A stretch of 64,000 nt of DNA from Cavia porcellus (GCF_034190915.1 NW_026947486.1:19990001-20054000); one strand, 5' to 3'; shown: positions 50,335 through 61,700, counted from the stretch's first letter. Notes: generated from the sequence alone by a model not told the origin. Numbers and translations are program-made.

Positions 50335-50680
50335 ATGCTCTTTGGAAAAAGCTGCTTGACTTGTCAACAGTCACTGAATCTGTGTTCCTTTAAATTAGGT
50401 TCAGTTTGTGTTTTGACAGGTATTTCCTTGAAGACCGGGAGTAGAAAGGAACAGAACACAGAAGTAGGCGCCTCCCTCCAGCCCTGTGGACTAGCATATA
50501 CGCTGCTCACCACGACCCTGCCTTTGCCTTTGCTTCCACAGGGCAGTTGTAAAGCTGCATTTTCTTGATTCAGCATCCACTTGGTTACCGTAAACTGTGT
50601 TGGTGTTGAGACAGTCTTGCTATTGTAGCCTATGCTTGTCTTGAACTCTTGGAGACGTGCTAAATTCGGGACAGCAAACA
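50335..50680. other. Unassigned DNA
   Basis: No supported gene. A short B1-like stub lies near 50610-50655. Confidence 0.4.
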
Positions 50681-50681
50681 C

Positions 50682-51034
50682 TGTTAGAGACCCATGAGAG
50701 AGAATTTGAGGAAGGCCAGGGAACCCACCAGAATGAAGCCCTGAGCTGACTCAAACCCCCAGGTTTATTGAGGATCAAAAGAGACATAGAGTTCTGCTGA
50801 GCACAGATGTTTGTTTTGGGTAAGCAAGGCAGGCAAACAAGGCATGGTGACAGTTTGGCTGAATAATTAACTTTTATCTGATTGTCCCCTACCCCAGGGC
50901 ATCCTTGTTTTCCCATAAGACCCATGACTGCTCTAGTTGGCAAAACTGTTCTTTAACATGGTCCCAGCTCCCTGGAGTCGGCAGTCTTCCTACTGCTGTG
51001 TCAACCCAAGCAGATAGTGACCCTTTGGGTGTCA
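50682..51034 (-). mobile_element. Probable solo LTR, reverse
   Basis: The plus strand starts TGTTAGAGACCC and ends near GGGTGTCA, giving TG...CA termini. Read in reverse, CTCAATAAACCTGGGGG supplies a polyadenylation signal followed by a 3' portion ending CTCTAACA. The family was not identified and no matching target duplication was seen. Confidence 0.45.
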
Positions 51035-51284
51035 AAAGGAACTGCCCAGATCCTCTTTCCTCAGCCTCCCGAATGCTAGGGTTACATTTGTGCACTCCAT
51101 CCCAGATCTGAGGACTTTTCCTGTGTTTCTGTAGAGTAACTTAAAGAGCATACAGTGTCATTTTATTCTCATGTTAGTATTTGTGGTACTTTAATTTGTT
51201 TTATCTTTTATTAGTACACATTTGCAATACATTATGCATTTTTTGTTTTTAGTAGTACAGAAATATAATTACTAGGTCTGGGGC

Positions 51285-51360
51285 TATTGTCCCTTGCTAA
51301 AGCCCTTGCCTGGTGTGTGAGGCCTGGGTTCCATGCCCCAGCACCACACCTAATTAAATA
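51285..51360 (+). repeat. ID-like SINE, old
   Basis: GCTAAAGCCCTTGCCTGGTG and GGGTTCCATGCCCCAGCACC. Confidence 0.55.
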
Positions 51361-51479
51361 CAGTGATCTTTTCTGATTATTTATATATACATTTGGTTCC
51401 CAATGTATGATGGTTTTACTTAAGGTTTTTCAACTTTACAATGGTACAAATACAATGTGCATTCAGTAGAAACTCTTGT

Positions 51480-51750
51480 TTCATTGAGACAGGGTCTCAC
51501 TATGTAGTAGGCTGGACAGGGTCTCACTGTAGTAGACAAGCCTCCTGATTTCTGGGATTACAAGCATGTACTGCCATTATACCTTTTTTGTTTGTTTTGT
51601 TTTTTGATACAGAGTCTCTCTATGTAGTTCAAGCTGCCTTTGAACTTACTATGTAGCCTAGGCTGGCCTTGAGCTCTTGGTGATCCTCCTGCCTCAGCCT
51701 CCCAAGTTCTGGGATTACAAGCATGTACCGCCATACCTGGATCATTATAC
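51480..51750 (-). repeat. Two reverse B1 SINEs
   Basis: About 51480-51580: a degraded copy with a repeated CAGGGTCTCACT. 51600-51750: TTTGATACAGAGTCTCTCTA to CCCAAGTTCTGGGATTACAA. Confidence 0.88.
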
Positions 51751-52099
51751 TTTCATGTTTAATTGTTTTTGCAGTATGGGGCTTTGAAACGAGGGCCTTT
51801 GCACTCAGCTACAACCCAAGGCCTACCCCACCCCCCTTTTATTTTGAGACAGGTCTTGAAGTTTTCATTTTGATCTTTTCCTGGGCCAGGAATACTCAGT
51901 CTGATCCTTTCTGGTGATACTGGGCAGTCACCCAACCACCAGAAGAAAAACCAACACTATAGTGTGCTCTGGTGTTTAAGCAATTGTTTGGGTTAAATGC
52001 AAAATCAACATCAGTGAGCTTATCAGAGTGTAATCCCACCCACTGAAAGTTGAGTGTCTTTACCCATAGTCTGTATCAATATTAGCACTTCTTTTGTTT

Positions 52100-52215
52100 C
52101 ATTTTGTTTTAGGCAGACTGGCCTCAAACTCACAGCTGTCCTCTGGCTCAGCCTCCCAGGTGCTGGGATTATAGATGTGTGCCCACACCTAGCTATGATG
52201 GCCTTTTTTTTTTTT
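52100..52215 (-). repeat. B1 SINE, reverse, partial
   Basis: GCAGACTGGCCTCAAACTCA and CCCAGGTGCTGGGATTATAG. Confidence 0.8.
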
Positions 52216-52427
52216 TTGTACCAGCTCCCTGGGTAGCAATCGCCGATCCTTATTTGTCTCATTGGAACTATATTTTGTCCTCAGTCTTGTAAAATCACTG
52301 GGCAGTGATGGAGACCTAAGCTCCATGCTAGTGTTACAAGTTCCAAAGAGCCTGTAGGGTAAACAGTTCCTTTCCACACTACTGTGGGGTACACCTAGTC
52401 CAGAATGTTAGAAAACAGTATGAAACA

Positions 52428-52765
52428 TAAGTTGGGCATGCTGGTACACTCCTGTAGTCCCAGTGCTCTGGGAGGGTGAGGCAGGAGGATCACAAGTTAG
52501 ACCCCAGCCTAGAAAATTTAGCAAATTAGTGACTCCTTGTCTCAAAGTAAAAATAGAGTGGGAATATAGTCATGTGTGAAGGCTCTGGGCTCAGTCCCAG
52601 TACTGTGATTTTTTTTTTTTAAACTAGAAACCGAGCCGAGTGTGGTGGCACACGCCTATAATGCTAGCTCTGCAACTCAGAAGAGGCGGAGGACGCTGGC
52701 AAGTTCAAGGCCAACATGGACCACTTAGCCAGACCTTGTCTCAAAATAAAAAATAAAATATAATG
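52428..52765 (+). repeat. B1, ID-like and B1 in series
   Basis: 52428-52550: GGGCATGCTGGTACACTCCT to CTTGTCTCAAAG. 52555-52610: an ID-like stub CTCAGTCCCAGTACTG. 52632-52765: GAGTGTGGTGGCACACGCCT to TTGTCTCAAAATAAAA. Confidence 0.8.
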
Positions 52766-52769
52766 ACTG

Positions 52770-53080
52770 CAGGGGGCAACACCCCTCTGCCTGGCGTTGA
52801 TCTACAGAAAGGAAGCGGCTCTATGGCGTGAGTACACCGTGGCCTACTGATCAGCAGCCGCAAAGAACAAAACAACACTACTCAGCACAACTTGGCTGCA
52901 ACTGGAGCTCATTGTGGCAGCCAAATAAGCTGGTGCAGAAGAGATATGCGCAGCTTGCACCTGTGGAAGCTGCCCCAACCTAGGCTGGCGCTCAGGCGTC
53001 ACGTGCTCGCTTGGCATCTAGACGCTAGCTTCCAGACCCAGCGCCTCCACCAGGACCAGATGATCTCGGAGAGGTCAAAA
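52770..53080. other. Unassigned DNA with a 66-codon frame
   Basis: A plus-strand frame 52892-53092 begins MAATGAHCGSQISWCRRDMR, with no family resemblance. It could belong to the L1 fragment that follows. Confidence 0.3.
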
Positions 53081-53084
53081 GTAG

Positions 53085-53232
53085 AATGCTGATTAGCAGA
53101 GGCCTGGAAGGGGGGGGGGGGCGGGAGAGAGTGGGAAAGGGCAATTAATAGGTACGAAGTTACAATTAGATAAGGAAAAAGTTCTGGGTGCTATTGTACA
53201 GTACGGCAAGGAGCGATAACAATAATGTACTT
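53085..53232 (+). mobile_element. Ancient L1 3' terminus
   Basis: GAATGCTGATTAGCAGAGGC, CTGGAAGG plus a G12 run, AAGTTACAATTAGATAAGG and AACAATAATGTA follow the classic primate/rodent L1M 3' end. Confidence 0.75.
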
Positions 53233-53265
53233 TTTTAAAAGCTAAAAGAAGAAAAAACAAAAAAC

Positions 53266-53372
53266 CTAAGTTGGAGTAATCTGTAATCCCAGCACTCAGG
53301 AGGCAGGAGGATGGCCATGAGTTCCAGGCCAGCTTGGGCTACAAACAAGACCCTGTCTCAAAAATAAAATAA
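53266..53372 (+). repeat. B1 SINE, internally deleted
   Basis: GTAATCCCAGCACTCAGGAG, GAGTTCCAGGCCAGCTTGGG and CAAGACCCTGTCTC. Confidence 0.85.
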
Positions 53373-53629
53373 AATAAAAATAAATTTTAAAAAGCTAATT
53401 TTATTTTTTTCCAAAACCACTTTATTTCAAGCAGAAAAAGAAAAAGAAACTAAAACCATATGTCAATCATGGGGCAACAATGGTACATACATTGCACATT
53501 GTCATCCCCAAATCATTCTTCCAGAGCACAAGACATCTGCATTCAGTTGTCCAAACAATACTGGCACAAATATTTCTCTGCGGTGAACTCAGAGAAATCA
53601 GTAAGTAGTACAACTATCTTAACTATTTT

Positions 53630-53726
53630 TGGGGGTTAGCGATTTAGCTCAGTAGCATAAGCGCCTGCCTGGCAAGTGTGAATTTATGACTTCAATTCCC
53701 GGTACCAAAAAAAAAAAAAAAAAACC
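53630..53726 (+). repeat. ID-type SINE
   Basis: GGGGGTTAGCGATTTAGCTC and TTCAATTCCCGGTACC plus an A18 tail. Confidence 0.9.
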
Positions 53727-53750
53727 CAAAACTTGAGGTTCTGAACTATT

Positions 53751-53853
53751 TCTTTTTTGTCTATTTCGTTTTCATCGGTACCAGGGATCGAACTCACGAC
53801 TGCCTGCTTGCAAGGCAGGCGCTTATGCCGCTGAGCTAAATCCCCAGCCCCTC
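53751..53853 (-). repeat. ID-type SINE, reverse
   Basis: TTTTCATCGGTACCAGGGAT, CGAACTCACGACTGCCTGC and GCTAAATCCCCAGCCCCT. It lies 25 bases from a plus-strand ID copy. Confidence 0.93.
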
Positions 53854-54571
53854 TGAACTATTTATGTACATATACATACACAGGTACTTATGTTGCTTCT
53901 TTCAGCTTGTCACACTGGTTAAACAATACAATGTTTACACAGATGTGTCACTTATTTCAATAATAAGTATGGCCTCAAGTTGTATCCATTTACATATAAA
54001 AGCCTGCAGTTTATGATTCGTTATGGCTGAGAAGTCTCCACCTTGATTTCCACAATGGTTGTACAGTCTACATTCCAAACAACAGTGGAGAAAGTTTCCT
54101 TTTTCCCTACAGTCCCTGCAACATTCCTTATTGGTTGATTTCTTGATACTAGTCATTCTTTCTGGGCTGATGTAAAATCTTAGTGTTGCTTTAATTTGCA
54201 TCTGTTGAATGCTCAGTGATGTTGAACATTTTTTTCACATATTTATTTGCTGTTTGTATTTCTTCGTCTCAGAGGTATGTATTCATCTCAGGTGCCCATT
54301 TTTGGCTTGGATCTTTAAATATGGGAGGACTGATTTTTTGGTGTTTTTTATATGTTCTGAATAGTAATCCTTTGTCTGAGGAACAGCTGGCAAACATTTT
54401 TTTTCCCAGTTGTGGGTTGTCTCTTCATTCTATTAATGGTTTCTCTTACTGGTGCAAAAGCTTTTCAGTAGGATGAGACCCCATTTTTCCATTCTTTTTG
54501 ATAGTGTCTGTGCAATCTGGGTTTTGTTCATCAAGTCTTTGCCTAACCAATGTCTACAAGAGCTTTACGAG

Positions 54572-54676
54572 GGCAGGGGATTTAGCTCGGTGGCATAAGC
54601 ACCTGCCTTACAAGCAGGCGGTCGTGAGTTCAATCCCTGGTACCGATAAAAATGAAAAAGACAAAAAAAAAAAGAG
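54572..54676 (+). repeat. ID-type SINE in the reversed L1
   Basis: GCAGGGGATTTAGCTCGGTG and GTTCAATCCCTGGTACCGAT. AGAGCTTTAC is duplicated on both sides (54559 and about 54674). Confidence 0.93.
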
Positions 54677-55339
54677 CTTTACCTACTCCATCTTCCAGCA
54701 GATTTAATGTTTTTGTTTTAATACTAAGATCTTTGATCCATTCCTATTTCATCTTAGTACATGGTGAAAGATACGGGTTCATTTTCTATCTTCAGCACAT
54801 GTAGAGCCAGTTTTTCCAGCACTATTCATTAAAGAGACTATCTGTCTTCCAGTGAATGCGTTTGGCACTTTTGTCAAGGATAAGGTGGCTTAATGTGTCT
54901 GCAGTTGTTTCTGCACCTTCTAATCTGTTCCATTAATCTTTGAGTCTGGTTTTTTGGATTTTTTTTTTTTGTTGTTGTTGTTGTTGTTTTGCCAGTACCA
55001 CACTGTTTTTATCACGGTAACTTTATAGTATAATTTCAAGTCAGGGGTTGTGATGTCCCCTGTCTTCTCTTTGTTGCCCAGGATTGCCTTTGCTATTCTA
55101 TATCTTTTCTTGTTCCAAATGAATTTTAAGATTGTTTTCTCTAATTCTGTGAGGTATGCTATTGGAATTTTGATTGGGATTGCTTTGAATCTATATATAA
55201 CAGTTTTGGAAGTATAGCCATTTTTCACTATGTTGGTTCTGCCTACCCAAGAGCACAGGATATCTCTTTTAATGGCATTTTTGAAATGCAAGTTTTAAAA
55301 ATATTAGTGATGTTCAATTTATCTTTTGTTTGTTTGTTC

Positions 55340-55996
55340 GTTTTTAGACAGGGTCTCACTTATAGTGAAGTCTGGCTTTAAACTCACTATGTAGCCCAGG
55401 CTGGCCTCAAACAGCAATCCTCCTGTCTCAGCCTCCCAAGTACTGGGATTACAGGTATGCATCCTCATGCCCAGTCAACTTTATTCCAGGGGTTTTTGGT
55501 GTCTTTTTAAAGAACACTGTGTCTACCCCAAGGCTGATAAAATTTTCTCCTGTTTTTCTTTTTTTGAGACAGTGTCTCACTCTGTAGCCCAGGCTGTCCT
55601 TGAATTTACAGCCACCCTCTTGCCTCAGCCTCCTGAGTGGCAGGATCAGAGGCATGCGCCACTATGCCTGGGTTTTGTTCATCAAGTGTTTTCTGTCAAA
55701 CATTTTTTTTCTGGCACCAGGAATCAAGCTTAGGACCTCCTACTTTTTTTTTTACTTTATTTTTGAGATAGGGTCTCACTTTGTAATTGAGGTGGTCACA
55801 AACTCATGGTGATCCTCCTGCCTCAGGTTCCATGTGCTGGGATTACAGGAATATAGCACTACACTCAGCTCTTTTTTATTTTGAGGCAAAATCTCACTAA
55901 ATTACTAACTTGTGCAAGCGTATCTCATACTTGCCATCCTTCTGCCTCAGCTTCTCAGTGCTGAGATTATAGGGATACACCAGCACACCCAGCTGG
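55340..55996 (-). repeat. Four reverse B1 SINEs in series
   Basis: Copies lie at about 55340-55480, 55560-55672, 55760-55868 and 55872-55996. Each has a GAGACAGGGTCTC-type 3' end and a CTGGGATTA-type 5' end. A short ID-like stub (GGCACCAGGAATCAAGC) is at about 55713. Confidence 0.85.
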
Positions 55997-56235
55997 AATT
56001 GTTATCTTGTGCAATGGTGCAAACACTGTGAAAATCAATGTGGAGATTCCTCAGAAAACTAGGACAAGAAGTCTTATTTAATCCAGCTATTCCCCTTCCA
56101 AGTATCTTTCCAGAAAAATTAAAAACATCATTCCACAGATGTGCACCTATGTTTATAGCAGCACATTTTGTAATATCCAGGTCTTGGAAACAACCTAAAT
56201 GCCCATTGACTGAGAAATGGATAAAAAAAAATATA

Positions 56236-56392
56236 TGATTGCTCATACCTGTAATCCCAGCACTCAGAAGGCTTAGGCAGGAGGATTGTTGCAACTTTGA
56301 GACCATCCTGGGCTACAAAGTGAACTCAAATTGATCCCAAACTGCATAGTGAGACTCTGTCTCAAAAAACCACACACACACACACACACACA
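56236..56392 (+). repeat. B1 SINE plus (CA)n inside L1
   Basis: GATTGCTCATACCTGTAATC, GAGGATTGTTGCAACTTTGA and CTCTGTCTCAAAAAAC, then about 11 CA units. Confidence 0.88.
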
Positions 56393-56569
56393 ATGTGGTA
56401 TTTTTATACAACGGAGTACTACACAGCCATCAAAAGGATAAACTGGACACATTTCTAGGTAAATAGATGCAACTTGAGAACATACTCATTACTGAAATAA
56501 ATAAGACACACTTGTGAACATCATATTGTTTCATTAGTGTGAGAAGTTGAAAGAAAAAACATGTATATT

Positions 56570-56570
<1 letters not shown>

Positions 56571-56622
<52 letters not shown>
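56571..56622. repeat. (GT)5(AT)n microsatellite
   Basis: GTGTGTGTGT followed by about 20 AT units within the L1 3'UTR. Confidence 0.95.
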
Positions 56623-56623
<1 letters not shown>

Positions 56624-56865
56624 ATAGTTATACTAGTAATTTCTCTGAGTCCACTGAAGAGAAAGCTTTGTGCTGGTATTGTTCAGACAATTGGATGCAG
56701 ATGTCTTGTGCTCTGGTTTACTGCTTTGGGGATGACAAATCACAATGTATGTACCAGTGTAGCCCCCTCATTGACATGTTTTGACATTTTCTTGTAGTTT
56801 TCTTCTCCTCTTCTTCCTCCTCTTCATCATCTTCCTACTCCTTCTTTTCTCTTTTCTCTTTGAAA

Positions 56866-57440
56866 CAAAATGATTTGGAAAAAATGCTGGAGAGGCTATA
56901 TGAGAAAAGGAATTCTTCTCCTCTGTTGGGAGTGTAGCCTGGTGCAACCACTGTGGAAATCAGTGTGGAGATTCCTCAAAAAACTAAATTGGAGATCTCA
57001 TTCAACCCAGGTGTTCTCCTTCTGGGTATCGTCCCAGAAAAATTAAAAACATCATACTACAGTGATATATGTGCAACCATGTTTATATCAGCACAATTTG
57101 TAATACCTAGATCATGGAAACAACCTAAGTGTCCATCAACTGAGGAATAGATTAAAAAAAGATGTGGTATTTTTATGCAATGGAGTACTAATTGGCCAAA
57201 AAGAATGATAAACTGGAGAGTTTTATAGGTAAATGGATGTAATTTGAGACCATATTCATAAGTGAAATAAGTTAGACAGGCATATTTAAATATCATATTG
57301 TCTCACTAGTGTGCGATACTGAAAGAAATAATATATATATATATATACGGTGTGTATACCACTGTTACCCCTCGTTATTGTGTTTTGAAATTGTTTCATT
57401 TTTTTCCTCTTTAAAATAAAATAGATTTGAAAATAAAATG
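56866..57440 (+). mobile_element. Second L1 3' fragment, same orientation
   Basis: It starts TGCTGGAGAGGCTATATGAG. The frame 56953-57150 has LLGIVPEKLKTSYYSDICAT and RSWKQPKCPSTEE. The 3'UTR is short and ends TTTAAAATAAAATAGATTTG. It lies tail-to-head with the preceding L1 fragment. Confidence 0.82.
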
Positions 57441-57519
57441 ATGCCATTAGGAAAATCAAAAGACAAATCACAGAGTGGGAGAAAATGTTTACAAATCACA
57501 TATCTGATGAAAAACTTTT

Positions 57520-57695
57520 TTTGGGTACTTGGGATTGAACCTAGGGCCTTTGCACTGAGCTGCATCCCCACACTTTTTTTGTTTATTTTGAGACATACTC
57601 CATAAATTTCCTAGGCTGTGCAGGAACTTGTGGTCCTCCTGCCTCAGCCTTCCAGAGTGCTGAGATTACAGCTGTGTGTCACGACACCCATTTGT
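57520..57695 (-). repeat. Reverse ID-like and B1 relics
   Basis: TACTTGGGATTGAACCTAGG with GAGCTGCATCCCC, then CTGCCTCAGCCTTCCAGAGT and TGCTGAGATTACAG. Confidence 0.65.
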
Positions 57696-57904
57696 GTGCA
57701 GGACTTATGTTGAGATGATATAAAACACTCTTACAACTCAAAAAGGAAGTGACCAAATTTAAAAATAAGCAAGAGTTGAATGGACATTTCACTGAGGAAG
57801 ATATAAGAATGGCTGACACATACAAGAAAAGCACTTGTTGTGATTGGTCATTGCAGAAACAGAAATTAAAGTAATAATATAATTCTTCTACACACCATTA
57901 AGAG

Positions 57905-58092
57905 TGGGTCCAACCATGTGGCTGTAGTAGCACATGATTCAACACTCTGGGAGGCTGAGGCAGGAGAATCTTAAGTTCAAGCCCTGTCTGGGCATCTTAA
58001 TGACTTAGCAAAAGCCTGTTTCAAATTAAAAAGTATTTAAAAAGGACTGGGAATGTGGCTCAGGGCAAACAGCTTGGGTTCAGTCCCCAGTA

Positions 58093-58146
<54 letters not shown>

Positions 58147-58158
58147 ACGCACACACAA
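57905..58158 (+). repeat. B1 SINE, ID-like stub and (CA)n
   Basis: B1 at about 57915-58030. ACTGGGAATGTGGCTCAGGG and GTTCAGTCCCCAGTAAC at 58043-58093. A CA/CG-alternating tract lies at 58093-58156. Confidence 0.8.
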
Positions 58159-58239
58159 ATGGCTGCAACATAAAAAGCATACAAGGATATGGAGAAACTG
58201 GAGTCTTTGTATATTTCTGATGAGAATTTAAAATGGCAA

Positions 58240-58460
58240 AACTGCCAGGTGTGGTGACGCATGCCTGCAATCCCAGAATTTGGGAGGCTGAGATAAGAGC
58301 ATCACTGTGAGGTAATCCTGAACTGCGTAGCAAAACCCTGTCTCAAAAAATAAAGGCAAGCTAGGGATTTAGCTCAGTGGTCTAAGTGCCTGCCTGGCAA
58401 GCACAAGGTCATGAGTTTGATCCCTGGTAACAAAAATAAATAAATAAATAAATAAAAAAG
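58240..58460 (+). repeat. B1 SINE then ID-type SINE
   Basis: CCAGGTGTGGTGACGCATGC to CCTGTCTCAAAAAATA (58240-58352). GCTAGGGATTTAGCTCAGTG, GAGTTTGATCCCTGGTAAC and an (AAAT)n tail (58360-58458). Confidence 0.88.
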
Positions 58461-58507
58461 AGGCAAAACCTTTTGAAAAGGAATTTGATAGGTTTCTTGA
58501 ATATGTA

Positions 58508-58735
58508 TGGATTTGCCTATATTCCCAGCATTCTGGAGGCTGAGACAGAGGAATCACCACAAGTTTGAAGCCAGCTTGGGCTACATAGTGAGTTTAAGGT
58601 AAACCTAAAGTACAAAGCAAGAACCTGTCTTTTAAAACAATGGATTTAGGGCCAGGGATATGGCTCAGTGGAACAGTGTATACCTCGCAAGCATAAGGTC
58701 ATAAGTTCAATTCCCAGTACCAAAAAAATAAAAAC
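58508..58735 (+). repeat. B1 SINE then ID-type SINE
   Basis: B1 about 58508-58642 (GAGGCTGAGACAGAGGAATC). ID 58648-58733 (GGGCCAGGGATATGGCTCAG, GTTCAATTCCCAGTACC). Confidence 0.85.
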
Positions 58736-59029
58736 ATATTCATAAACTGACCATATGACCCAGAAACCTATCCTAGGATTCTGTCCAAGAGATAAAGATA
58801 CATACATAAAACTTTTGCACACGAATAACCATTATTTCAACATACCAAATGCAATATTATTTATAATAATTCAAATCTGGAAACTATGCAAATGTCCATT
58901 ACCCATGAATGGACAAGCAGAATGTGGCACAGCCATATGATAGAGAATTAAAGCTCCAAAGATGATCAGAATAACCACATATGGGGCCACAGAATGAGCC
59001 TGTAAAACATTATGCAAAATGAGAGAAGC

Positions 59030-59360
59030 TCTAACAGAGAATGCACCACCCAGCCAGTATACTTGAGTTTCTTAGTTGCCCAGATTATAGTTTCTGCTCC
59101 AGTCCCTGTTGTTCCTTTCCTAGAAATGGCCGGTCACTGTGATGTATAGCTGGTCACTGTGATGCACATCGTATAAACCAATCCCCAGCTGACCAGCTAT
59201 TTTGCCTCTGTACTTCCTGCTTGCTTATCTCATATATGCTTTAAACCACCACAGATCAGGGCCTGACATTCTGGGAATGACCCTGATCAGTGTCCATCAA
59301 TGTAAATAAATCTACCTCCAAATCCTGAGTGTCATTTTGGTGTTTCTGTGTGTCACTGCA
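59030..59360 (+). repeat. ERV 5' LTR
   Basis: It matches 62728-63016 along its length (CTTCCTGCTTGCTTATCTCA, TAAATAAATCTACCTCCAAA). It carries TATAA-like text, an AATAAA signal near 59304 and a terminal CA at 59359-59360. It also has an internal duplication of GGTCACTGTGATG absent from the other LTR. Confidence 0.82.
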
Positions 59361-59361
59361 T

Positions 59362-59379
59362 TTGGCGCATTGGCTAGGA
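59362..59379 (+). other. Candidate ERV primer-binding site
   Basis: TGGCGCATTGGCTAGGAA begins about one base after the LTR end, the expected place and TGG start for a tRNA 3'-end match. I did not assign the tRNA. Confidence 0.5.
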
Positions 59380-60369
59380 AGACTGACTGTGCTGACCTCT
59401 TTAGGCACATAGCCCTCAAGGATGGAGTAAGGACTTCTCCAGGTCCCAATGGGAAGGCATGCCCTCAAGACTTCCCAGATCCCCTCTGAGATCTGGAAAA
59501 GGATTCCTGGCTTCCCGCCCAAGCAGTTCACATAGAACCCCAAAGAGAGGAGGACACAATCTGTCTGCCTGCCTGGTTCTGGTAAGCCCCTGGGGGAACC
59601 CCAGTTAGTCTGTCAGATCTGCTCGGTTTGAGCAGAAAAAGTGCTTATCAATTCTTGTTAAGGCCTCCCTCAGTGGAAGGAGTATTGGAATGTTTAACCT
59701 CTGAATACCTGCTGAATGACTGTGTGAGTGAGTGAACCCAACAGCATAAACAATAGGCTGCTCCATCTGTGCACCAAAACTGGAAAGCACTGGTCTCGGT
59801 GATTGGGCCCTCACCTGTGGTTCTGTGACATTCTCAGAGCCTTGCACCCTCCTGGGTTAAATCATGCCTAGGTCCCCGCAAGGAGCAGTCAGGCAGGCAT
59901 CTGAATTGTCTCTCTCTGGGGGGCACACGCGCTTTGTTTATTGTGCCATCATTCAAGGGTTCACAACATACACCATATGGAGATAGAATGGAAGAAAGGA
60001 GCTTTTACAGAGTTAAAAAATGAAGTCAAACCACTCCCTGCATCTCAAAAAAAAAAAGGAAAAAGAGACCCATTCTTACTGAGAATTCTTGTGCCTTGGA
60101 AGCCATATCAGCTGTTACAGATGCTGCTAACATCTATAGCTTCACTCCGTGCTCCCAACTCACTTCCAGCCAATTGAACTGGTTCCAGCTAGCCATTGCC
60201 TGCATTAAGCCACAGAGGCCTCGCTCCAGAGCCTTCTGCTTACATACCCACCTGAGATGACTGTTGACAATTCCTTCTGAGTTGCACATTTTGAATGAGG
60301 AAAAATTGGACTGCCAACTCTGACAAATAAGTTGCGCTCTATTGGGTCTGAATAGAAAGAATAAACCAA

Positions 60370-60480
60370 GTGCTATCAAATTGGGCTCCTGAGAGCCCAA
60401 ATCATTGCAGAAGTCAGGGGCAAAACTGTGACTTTCCTGGTAAACAGTGGAACAGAACTCTGCCTTCAAAAGTTCCCTCT
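60370..60480 (+). pseudogene. ERV protease-like remnant
   Basis: Reading through the frame gives a retroviral aspartic-protease-like context, with the active-site triad position reading N-S-G instead of D-T/S-G, so the catalytic aspartate is lost. Stops follow shortly. Confidence 0.5.
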
Positions 60481-61559
60481 GTCAGAAAGTCACCATCCCC
60501 AGGACACCTGGGACTCTTGCGTCTCGTCCCTTCTCCCAGGCACAAATTTACAACCTGTAGGACATCTCTTTCATACCAAGCTAATCAGCATCACTGTCGT
60601 TTAACCCTGCACATTCAACTTTGACTGTTTCCTGGGAGGAAAACGATGTCTGCATCAGCCTGAGACAGATAACTGTAATCCTGAAGTTCTGAAAACTCTC
60701 CTCCCTAAGGTACACACTAAAGACTCACCTCTGGGCCTCGCCATCAACCATGCTGCCTCACCACAACCCCTATTACTATCAGATGTCACAGGAAGCAAAA
60801 ATAGGCATCCAGCCAAACATCAGCCTGATACACTATTAATCACCTTGGGCAAGATTGTAAACCCTCTCTGGGGATCCAATTGACAGAAACATCAATCCCA
60901 GCCACCAGACCTGCCCCTGCTATATATTCTAAAAGCTCAAGCTACCACACTGGTACTAGTACACCTGCAGCCAGCTCAGGCTTCAGCATCTGTGTCAGCC
61001 CCAACCTCCCATTCCGTATCCATACTGAGAAAACAATAAAAGTCTGTAGGGTCCTGCTGTTAAAAAATCATCTCTAGATATGGCCTACCCTTGATCATTG
61101 GCAATGATAATGGGCCTGCATTTGCAGCAGAGGTAACTCAAAAGCTAGATTAAATAAAAACTACATACAACATACAAGCCACGAAGCTCTAAAAAAAACT
61201 TTAAAAAACCAGCTTGTAACTAGTTAAAAGACCAATTGTATCTGTAAGCAGTATCTGGAAGGAACTGGTCACAAGAAAAAAAATTCCACAAATTTCTTGG
61301 AGATGCTGGCTTCTAAAAAATCTGGATCCTTGAGTTGACAAAAACAATGATGCTCACTTAGACTGTCACCCCTTGGGACCACCCGATGGGCTACCTGTGC
61401 AAATACTTAGATCAGGTCACTAAAGGCTGCCTTTCCCCTTTGCCTCCATGCTCTGACAGCCACTATACTTCTGATCAAGAAAGCTGACAAAGTCACCTTA
61501 GGCAGAGACCCAAAGGTCCAGGTGCCACATCCACCTGCTGTCCTGGGATAAACTGTTCT

Positions 61560-61700
61560 AAAAAATGAACCTCCGGACAGATCCTGAGTCTACCCTGTTT
61601 ATGGATGGAAGTAGCTGTGTTAGGAATGAAGTCCAACAGGTTAGACATGCTGTGGTAACCTTAGAAAAAACTATTTTGTACACAACTCTCCTGCAGAGAT
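61560..61700 (+). pseudogene. ERV RNase-H-like remnant
   Basis: A short stretch carries the F-M-D-G-S-S context (about 61598-61615) typical of the start of gammaretroviral RNase H. The remainder is decayed and no long frame survives. Confidence 0.45.

Larger units (their letters stand above)
53390..55315 (-). mobile_element. L1 3' half, reverse
   Basis: Minus-strand frames 55291-54920 ([46 protein letters not shown]) and 54201-53935 (SPERMTSIKKS, GNFLHCCLECR) are L1 ORF2 thumb and C-terminus. A 3'UTR follows to about 53390 that matches 56640-56840 inverted. Three ID SINEs sit in it. Frame breaks abound. Confidence 0.85.
55997..56865 (+). mobile_element. L1 3' fragment, split by B1 and microsatellites
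   Basis: ORF2 end text (about 56030-56235: CCAGCTATTCCCCTTCCAAG, GTCTTGGAAACAACCTAAAT) resumes after a B1 at 56393 (GGAGTACTACACAGCCATCA). The 3'UTR runs to a CTCTTTGAAACAAAATGATT end. Confidence 0.82.

Noticed and set aside
59941..60177. Envelope or gag gene call for a 78-codon frame in the ERV
   Set aside because: The frame is too short and I could not match it to a specific retroviral domain.
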